A DNA stretch of 64,000 nt, from positions 1 through 64,000 of the forward strand of contig JAIRVF010000150.1 in the NCBI GenBank assembly GCA_031254035.1, in the 5' to 3' direction. Origin of the DNA: Paenibacillus sp. (GTDB taxonomy: Bacteria; Bacillota; Bacilli; Paenibacillales; Paenibacillaceae). Below the pieces are notes generated by a model that made no database searches, was not told the origin of the DNA, and saw only the letters and a program-made list of their open reading frames with translations. Below are positions 58,802-64,000 of the stretch, one piece after another. A program made the translations under genes and the position numbers. Positions within the stretch are counted from its first letter, which is position 1, and the number at the start of each line of letters is the position of its first letter.

Positions 58802-61246
58802 TCAGGAGTTAGCTGATACATTATCGGTTTTGTTAACAGTCAATTCGCCGTTCTCTTCATCGATTACAAGCGAATCTCCTTTCGCAACTTTGCCGGTCAG
58901 AAGCTCCTCAGACAAACGATCCTCGATATGCTTCTGGATCGCACGGCGGAGTGGACGGGCACCGAAAGCAGGATCATAACCTTCCTTGGCTAGGAATGCC
59001 TTGGCCTTATCCGTAAGCATAAAGTCTACATCGTATTCACGCAGTCGTTTGCGCAGCTCGTCGGACATCAATGTGACGATCTCAGCGATATGCTTCTCTT
59101 CCAGCGAGTGGAACACGATGATTTCGTCGATCCGGTTCAAGAACTCTGGACGGAAGCTCTTTTTCAGCTCGCCCATAACTTTATCCTTCATATTATTGTA
59201 ATCCGCGCCGGCATCAGCTACTGCGGTAAAGCCAAGTGTGGAATTCCGCTTGATGGCTTCGGCCCCTACGTTTGAAGTGAGAATAATAAGCGTATTGCGG
59301 AAATCGACCACGCGTCCTTTCGAGTCGGTCAGACGTCCATCTTCAAGCACCTGCAGCAAAATGTTAAACACTTCAGGATGCGCTTTTTCAATCTCATCCA
59401 GCAGTACGACAGAGTACGGCTTGCGGCGAACCTTCTCGGTCAACTGGCCGCCTTCTTCATAACCTACATATCCCGGAGGCGCTCCGACAAGCCTGGATGT
59501 GGAGTGTTTCTCCATATACTCGGACATGTCGATGCGGATCACTGCATTTTCGTCCCCGAACATCGCTTCGGCGAGTGCGCGAGCCAGCTCGGTTTTACCT
59601 ACACCGGTAGGTCCCAGGAAAATAAACGATCCAATCGGACGTTTCGGATCCTTCAGACCGGCACGGGAGCGGCGTACCGCACGGCTGACAGCCTTTACGG
59701 CCTCCTCCTGCCCAATGACGCGCTCATGCAGAATGGACTCCATGTTAAGCAGACGTTCGGTTTCCTCTTCCTTCAGCTTGCGTACTGGAATACCGGTCCA
59801 GCTTGCTACCACCTGAGCGATATCCTCTGGCGTTACTTCCGAATCGGTGCGTCCCTGTTTTTCTTTCCACTGATTCTTCGTAATTTCAAGCTCTTCGCGG
59901 ATCTTCTGCTCGGTATCGCGGAGTGCTGCCGCTTTTTCGAATTCCTGGCTTTGGACTGCCGAATCTTTCTCCTTGCGGATGTCATCGAGTCGGCTTTCCA
60001 GGTCTTTCAGATTAGGCGGTATGGTATACGTATGAAGCCTTACTTTCGATCCGGCCTCGTCAATCAGATCAATCGCCTTATCTGGCAGAAACCGGTCAGA
60101 GATGTAGCGGTCGGACAGCTTCACAGCCTCTACGATCGCTTCATCTGTAATTTTCACGCGGTGATGGGCTTCATAACGGTCGCGCAGACCGAAAAGGATT
60201 TGAACTGCTTCTTCTGGAGAAGGTTGATCCACCGTAATCGGCTGAAAACGACGTTCCAAAGCGGCATCCTTTTCAATATATTTGCGGTATTCGTCAAGCG
60301 TCGTGGCACCAATGCATTGCAGTTCACCGCGGGCCAAGGATGGCTTCAGGATATTCGAGGCGTCAATCGCGCCTTCAGCGCCGCCGGCGCCGATCAGCGT
60401 ATGCAGCTCATCGATGAACAAGATGATATTTCCGGCTTGGCGGATTTCATCCATAATCTTCTTCAGACGGTCCTCGAACTCACCGCGATATTTGGTGCCT
60501 GCGACAACCGATCCCATATCCAGCGTCATGACACGTTTATCGCGCAGTGTTTCTGGAATTTCGTTATTAATAATTTTTTGGGCCAGACCTTCCGCGATAG
60601 CGGTTTTACCTACACCCGGCTCACCGATCAGCACCGGGTTATTTTTCGTACGACGACTCAGCACCTGAATAACCCGTTCGATTTCATTGCTGCGTCCGAT
60701 CACCGGGTCGAGATTGCCTTCCTTAGCCGCCGCTGTCAAATCACGGGCCAGAGAGTCCAGCGTTGGTGTGCTGACGTTTGCCTGCGAGCCATGATGACTG
60801 GATACCGCCTCGCTGCTTCCTAGCAGCTGCAGCACTTGCTGGCGGGCCTTATTCAAGCTGATTCCTAAATTGTTAAGTACTCGTGCCGCTACACCTTCTC
60901 CTTCACGGATCAGGCCAAGCAAGATATGCTCAGTGCCCACGTAGGTATGACCCAGCTTGCGAGCTTCATCCATAGACAATTCAATAACTTTTTTGGCGCG
61001 CGGAGTATAAGCGATATTGGTTGGCTGCTCCTGGCCTCTACCGATGAGTGTTTCCACTTCATCCTGAATTTTTTCAAGTCCGAGACCAAGACCAACCAAT
61101 GCCTTGGCGGCAATGCCGTCACCCTCGCGAATCAGTCCAAGCAAAATATGCTCCGTACCGATGTTGTTATGGCCTAAACGAACAGCTTCCTCCTGAGCGA
61201 GTGCCAGTACTTTCTGCGCACGTTCCGTAAATCTTCCGAACATCAT
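58802..61246 (-). CDS. clpC: ATP-dependent Clp protease ATP-binding subunit ClpC
   Basis: An 814-aa Hsp100. The double Clp-N domain at residues 1-140 has two repeats with NNIGTEHILLGLIREG and HTYVGTEHILLGLI; AAA1 has GEPGVGKTAI (about residue 210); the UVR/M-domain lies near 420-455 (AVQSQEFEKAAALRDTEQKI); AAA2 has GPTGVGKTELARA (about residue 545). Start ATG-ATG at 61246, after GGAGG and GGAG. With ClpP and McsA/B it degrades phospho-arginine-marked proteins. A GGTCAAA half-site lies 60 bases upstream. Confidence 0.98.
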   Translation of the reverse strand: MMFGRFTERAQKVLALAQEEAVRLGHNNIGTEHILLGLIREGDGIAAKALVGLGLGLEKIQDEVETLIGRGQEQPTNIAYTPRAKKVIELSMDEARKLGHTYVGTEHILLGLIREGEGVAARVLNNLGISLNKARQQVLQLLGSSEAVSSHHGSQANVSTPTLDSLARDLTAAAKEGNLDPVIGRSNEIERVIQVLSRRTKNNPVLIGEPGVGKTAIAEGLAQKIINNEIPETLRDKRVMTLDMGSVVAGTKYRGEFEDRLKKIMDEIRQAGNIILFIDELHTLIGAGGAEGAIDASNILKPSLARGELQCIGATTLDEYRKYIEKDAALERRFQPITVDQPSPEEAVQILFGLRDRYEAHHRVKITDEAIVEAVKLSDRYISDRFLPDKAIDLIDEAGSKVRLHTYTIPPNLKDLESRLDDIRKEKDSAVQSQEFEKAAALRDTEQKIREELEITKNQWKEKQGRTDSEVTPEDIAQVVASWTGIPVRKLKEEETERLLNMESILHERVIGQEEAVKAVSRAVRRSRAGLKDPKRPIGSFIFLGPTGVGKTELARALAEAMFGDENAVIRIDMSEYMEKHSTSRLVGAPPGYVGYEEGGQLTEKVRRKPYSVVLLDEIEKAHPEVFNILLQVLEDGRLTDSKGRVVDFRNTLIILTSNVGAEAIKRNSTLGFTAVADAGADYNNMKDKVMGELKKSFRPEFLNRIDEIIVFHSLEEKHIAEIVTLMSDELRKRLREYDVDFMLTDKAKAFLAKEGYDPAFGARPLRRAIQKHIEDRLSEELLTGKVAKGDSLVIDEENGELTVNKTDNVSANS

Positions 61247-61366
61247 TCTCCTGCACCTCCATGAGTTTGAAATATAATATTGGCCCAAAATTTAAATTTA
61301 AAGATTGTTTGACCTTCAAAAATCAAATCTTGAGTCAGCATTGTTTACTTTAATCTAAAACTTCAG

Positions 61367-62428
61367 CTAAACTTCCGCCAGTGTCTCGCGAATCAACCTA
61401 GCCCTGTAAATGTCGCGCTCCTCGCTGTTCATGTCCTGCCCGTATTTTTTTTGCAAAAAACCCGGCTGTGTCATGACATTCAGTTCGTTCATCACCGAAA
61501 TCGAAGGGCCCTGTATAATATCGAGGTCAATACCCAGACGCACATCTGAAAGTCTTTGACCGGCTTCCTTGGAATCCATAACCTCTGCATAAGACAAAAT
61601 GCCGTAAGATCGTTTGATCCGGTCCGTAATGCGCAGACGCGAATCATCCATCAGGCGTATACGAGCGTTTTTCTCATGTTCGATGATTTGAAGCACGACG
61701 CTGTGCAGGTTATCAATAATTTCGTTCTCTGTTTGCCCCAACGTGATTTGATTAGAGATTTGAAACAGGTTACCTATTGCTTCGCTGCCTTCGCCATAAA
61801 TTCCTCTAACAGTAAGTCCAACCTGCGAAACGGCGGACAAAATTCGGTTAATTTGCTGTGTCATTACAAGGGCTGGAAGATGCATCATAACCGATGCCCG
61901 AAGCCCTGTGCCCACATTGGTTGGACAGCTCGTCAGGTAACCCCTTTTGTCGTCAAATGCATAATCCACCTCGGCTTCAAAAAGATCGTCGATGGCTGTC
62001 GCTTTTTCCCATGCTTCACGGACTTGAAAACCCGGATAAAGGCATTGAATGCGAAGATGGTCCTCTTCGTTAATCATGATGCTGACGGATTCGTCTTCAT
62101 TGATCATCACAGCCCCGTTTTGTGATTCATTCGCTAGGCTGGGACTGATCAAATGCTTCTCAACTAGCACCTTCTTATCGAGCGGTTCAATTTCATCCAA
62201 CTTAATAGCATAAAATGTTCCTAAGGCCTGGATATTCTGATATTCAGGCACTTTAGCCAAACGATTCAATACTTCCTCCGACTGCTGGCGTGTCGCCAAA
62301 AGGGGAAAAGGAAGGTGCTGCAAGTTCCGTGCGATCCGTACCCGGCTGCTGATCACAATATCAGAATCATTTGCCATACCACGCATCCATTCACTCAACG
62401 CTTTTTCGGTAAACCGGAGATTGGGCAT
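61367..62428 (-). CDS. mcsB: Protein arginine kinase McsB
   Basis: A 353-aa ATP:guanido phosphotransferase that phosphorylates arginine residues, marking proteins for ClpCP. Motifs: IVISSRVRIARNL (about residue 24), RASVMMHLPALV, RGIYGEGSEAIGN and RLMDDSRLRITDRI. It ends in a C-terminal helical part. ATG at 62428 follows AGGAGG. Usually adjacent to mcsA; here 324 bp of repeat sequence intervenes. Confidence 0.96.
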   Translation of the reverse strand: MPNLRFTEKALSEWMRGMANDSDIVISSRVRIARNLQHLPFPLLATRQQSEEVLNRLAKVPEYQNIQALGTFYAIKLDEIEPLDKKVLVEKHLISPSLANESQNGAVMINEDESVSIMINEEDHLRIQCLYPGFQVREAWEKATAIDDLFEAEVDYAFDDKRGYLTSCPTNVGTGLRASVMMHLPALVMTQQINRILSAVSQVGLTVRGIYGEGSEAIGNLFQISNQITLGQTENEIIDNLHSVVLQIIEHEKNARIRLMDDSRLRITDRIKRSYGILSYAEVMDSKEAGQRLSDVRLGIDLDIIQGPSISVMNELNVMTQPGFLQKKYGQDMNSEERDIYRARLIRETLAEV

Positions 62429-62453
62429 CTGCTATTCCTCCTTTCTTCAAGTG

Positions 62454-62737
62454 CGTGTTCAAAAAGGGCGGTTTTCAGCACCGAAGCTTATGCTTCCGAT
62501 GTGCATTTTTTCAAAACGCTTCAGTTGAATGCAGCTAGGGACTGAGGAGCGGAGCTACACGTTTTCGTAGAAAACGACTTCGTAAGCATATGCCTGTTGT
62601 AGGTACGTGAGCACCTGAAATGTTTCCAGAGGAAACATACTTCGTAAGCATTCGCTTAGGCCCGGCTAAATTCAAGATTCGATGTCGATTCTGCTTCCTG
62701 ATTTACTTCGTGATCAAAATCGGGCTTTTTGAACAAC
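62454..62737. mobile_element. MITE-like element between mcsA and mcsB
   Basis: About 284 bp. The left end GTGTTCAAAAAGGGCGGTTT (from 62455) and the complement of the right end TGTTCAAAAAGCCCGATTTT (ending 62736) form terminal inverted repeats matching at about 22 of 28 positions. TCTTCAAG occurs directly outside both ends (62444-62451 and 62739-62746), a possible 8-bp target duplication. Inside are hairpins GAAGC/GCTTC (62483-62496), CGTTTTC-gta-GAAAACG (62560-62576) and ATGTTTCC-aga-GGAAACAT (62620-62638), the last two each followed by CTTCGTAAGCAT. No gene or transposase is present. Confidence 0.7.
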
Positions 62738-62752
62738 CTCTTCAAGCGAACT

Positions 62753-63277
62753 TTACTGTCCTGCCATTTCTTTTTCCAGCGTTCGGATCTGGTCACGCAG
62801 CTGGGCAGCTTCCTCAAATTCCTCCTGATGGATCCGCTGCTGCAACTCGAGCTTAAGATCATCAATTTTTCGCTTCAATTGAATCCGGCCACCGCTTCTC
62901 TTGGGTACTTTGCCAACGTGTACGGTATTCCCATGCACTCTTTTGAAAAGAGGATCCAAGCGGTCGCCAAAATATTTATAACAGGAACTACAGCCGAACC
63001 GGCCAACTTTGCTAAATTGGGAATACGTCATTCCGCATTCCTCGCACCGCAAAGCCTGTGGAGTTTTGATGCTGCTCGACATCCCTTTGCCGGTGGTTTC
63101 AAAATCAAGCAGTCCCGATAACAAACTGTGTATGGAAAATCCCCCTGTCGTTCCAGGGATCATTTCCCCTTTCTCCCTCGCGCAGATTTCGCAAATGTGG
63201 AATTCATTTTTATCACCGTTGACAATTTTAGTGAAATGCAGTGTCGCAGGTCTCTTTCCGCATTCTTGACATAACAT
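62753..63277 (-). CDS. mcsA: McsA, activator of protein arginine kinase
   Basis: A 174-aa protein with two zinc sites made from CQEC/CEIC near the start (about residues 3-35) and CEEC/CSSC (about 83-105), and a C-terminal UVR motif (HQEEFEEAAQLRDQIRTLEK). It binds McsB and tunes CtsR and ClpC activity. GGAGGTA precedes ATG at 63277; it is 28 bases behind ctsR. The repeat element begins 16 bases past its stop codon. Confidence 0.96.
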   Translation of the reverse strand: MLCQECGKRPATLHFTKIVNGDKNEFHICEICAREKGEMIPGTTGGFSIHSLLSGLLDFETTGKGMSSSIKTPQALRCEECGMTYSQFSKVGRFGCSSCYKYFGDRLDPLFKRVHGNTVHVGKVPKRSGGRIQLKRKIDDLKLELQQRIHQEEFEEAAQLRDQIRTLEKEMAGQ

Positions 63278-63305
63278 ATCGATGTACCTCCTTTTCTCCG
63301 TAGAC

Positions 63306-63770
63306 CTATTTGCCTAGCAAAGAAATCAGCATCGCTTTCAGCATTCTTGCACGTATTTCATCCCTGTAAGGCAGTTTGACCATCAGAACCTCTCTGGAAA
63401 TAGACGCGCGCATCATATTGGCTTCCCGTTTGCTTAAGAACCGGGCCTCCTCCAGCTGATAAATCAGCCCTTCTGCGACCGTCTGGTCAATGTTATTGCC
63501 AATGGTCTGATGCAGATGAGTATGAAGCGCCGAATATTGCGGAAGATCGATGCGTTGAATTCGGATGTATCCGCCGCCTCCACGCTTGCTTTCCACGAGA
63601 TAGCCCTTCTCCAGCGTAAATCTTGTGCTTATTACATAATTGATCTGGGACGGCACGCATGAAAAATGGTCCGCCAAATCATTACGCTGTATTTCGATCA
63701 AACCTTCGGGACTTTCATGCAAAATACCCTTCAGATATTGTTCAATAACATCAGAGATATTACGCATCAT
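63306..63770 (-). CDS. ctsR: Class III stress gene repressor CtsR
   Basis: A 154-aa repressor: winged-helix N-terminal half (SDVIEQYLKGIL; CVPSQINYVISTRFTLEKGY) with the beta-wing VESKRGGGGYIRI, whose glycine loop senses heat, and a C-terminal four-helix domain. It represses clp genes by binding GGTCAAA direct repeats. Two ATG codons in tandem (63770, 63767) follow GGAGG. Confidence 0.97.
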   Translation of the reverse strand: MMRNISDVIEQYLKGILHESPEGLIEIQRNDLADHFSCVPSQINYVISTRFTLEKGYLVESKRGGGGYIRIQRIDLPQYSALHTHLHQTIGNNIDQTVAEGLIYQLEEARFLSKREANMMRASISREVLMVKLPYRDEIRARMLKAMLISLLGK

Positions 63771-64000
63771 TCATCCTCCACTTATATTCGAAAGCCGGTT
63801 ACTTCGACATGTCCACGATTCGCCGCCCAACTAGGTATTATAAGAAATTAACCCAAGATCAAAACCGCGAACCGTGCAAAAATGAATACAAATATGGGCT
63901 GCCGGTTTCCCCGCAGCTTCTCCTTTGTTAGTGTAACATCAGGCAATTGAGATCATACATAAACTGTGTGGTTCGATCAGTATATGCAAGTTTGATCAAT
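63771..64000 (-). promoter_or_regulatory. ctsR promoter region
   Basis: Minus strand: -10 TATAAT (63837-63842) with a -35-like GTTTTG 17 bases before (63860-63865). Further up lies a GCTGC...GCAGC hairpin (about 63899-63922) with no T-run. Neither strand of 63771-64000 contains GTCAAA or TTTGAC, the core of the CtsR box. The rest is unassigned. Confidence 0.5.

Noticed and set aside
59378..60823. A 481-codon plus-strand frame opposite clpC
   Set aside because: Mirror of the clpC coding sequence; no start signals, no family resemblance, and clpC accounts fully for the region.
62444..62748. CRISPR-like array reading of the repeated CTTCGTAAGCAT tails
   Set aside because: Only two strict copies, each attached to its own hairpin, with no spacers of constant length and no cas genes.

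Overview
The window comes from a low-to-mid-GC, endospore-forming Firmicute and looks most like a Paenibacillus. The evidence is the Bacillus-type gene order around rpoBC and the S10-spc-alpha ribosomal cluster, sporulation and germination genes (pdaB, kbaA, gerD, cwlD, sigH, a cotF-type coat gene), zinc-binding S14, L33 and L36, a Cys T-box, L10 and probable L13 leader RNAs, and the 5' end of a 16S rRNA gene at the left edge. Almost every gene lies on the minus strand and the major operons read right to left. The exceptions are pdaB, gerD, an orphan membrane-protein gene (9140-10024) and a small gene at 54751.

Reading right to left along the coding strand: ctsR-mcsA-[repeat element]-mcsB-clpC (protein quality control), radA-disA (DNA integrity and c-di-AMP), pssA, yacL, ispD-ispF, gltX, a T-box-controlled cysE-cysS-mrnC-rlmB-rae1 cluster, sigH, rpmG-secE-nusG, rplK-rplA, an L10-leader-controlled rplJ-rplL, a methyltransferase gene, rpoB-rpoC, the str operon (L7Ae-like gene, rpsL, rpsG, fusA, tuf), the S10-spc-alpha cluster (rpsJ to rplQ, with secY, adk, map and infA inside), then truA and rplM-rpsI. 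The ecfA1-ecfA2-ecfT genes that sit between rplQ and truA in Bacillus subtilis are absent.

Left of rpsI the order becomes more local. First comes a 1.2-kb islet between rpsI and a degenerate second copy of the rpsI 3' end. Then come a CotF-like gene, the sulfate-assimilation pair cysH-sat, and the sporulation block cwlD, salA, gerD, kbaA, pdaB and a SpoIIM-family gene, ending at the rrn operon.

The core is ordinary, so the items worth a second look are in the gaps. (1) The islet at the rpsI 3' end has direct repeats like attachment-site duplications, an A+T-rich orphan gene and a remnant reading frame. (2) A 284-bp element with terminal inverted repeats and internal hairpin modules splits mcsA from mcsB; related ends lie just past the stop codons of gltX and sat, and a similar hairpin-plus-tail module lies in the infA-rpmJ gap. 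(3) truA appears to start at CTG. (4) No canonical CtsR box is visible upstream of ctsR. No CRISPR array, tRNA gene, intact transposase or prophage was seen. No search or alignment program could be run; family assignments come from recognising motifs and gene order.
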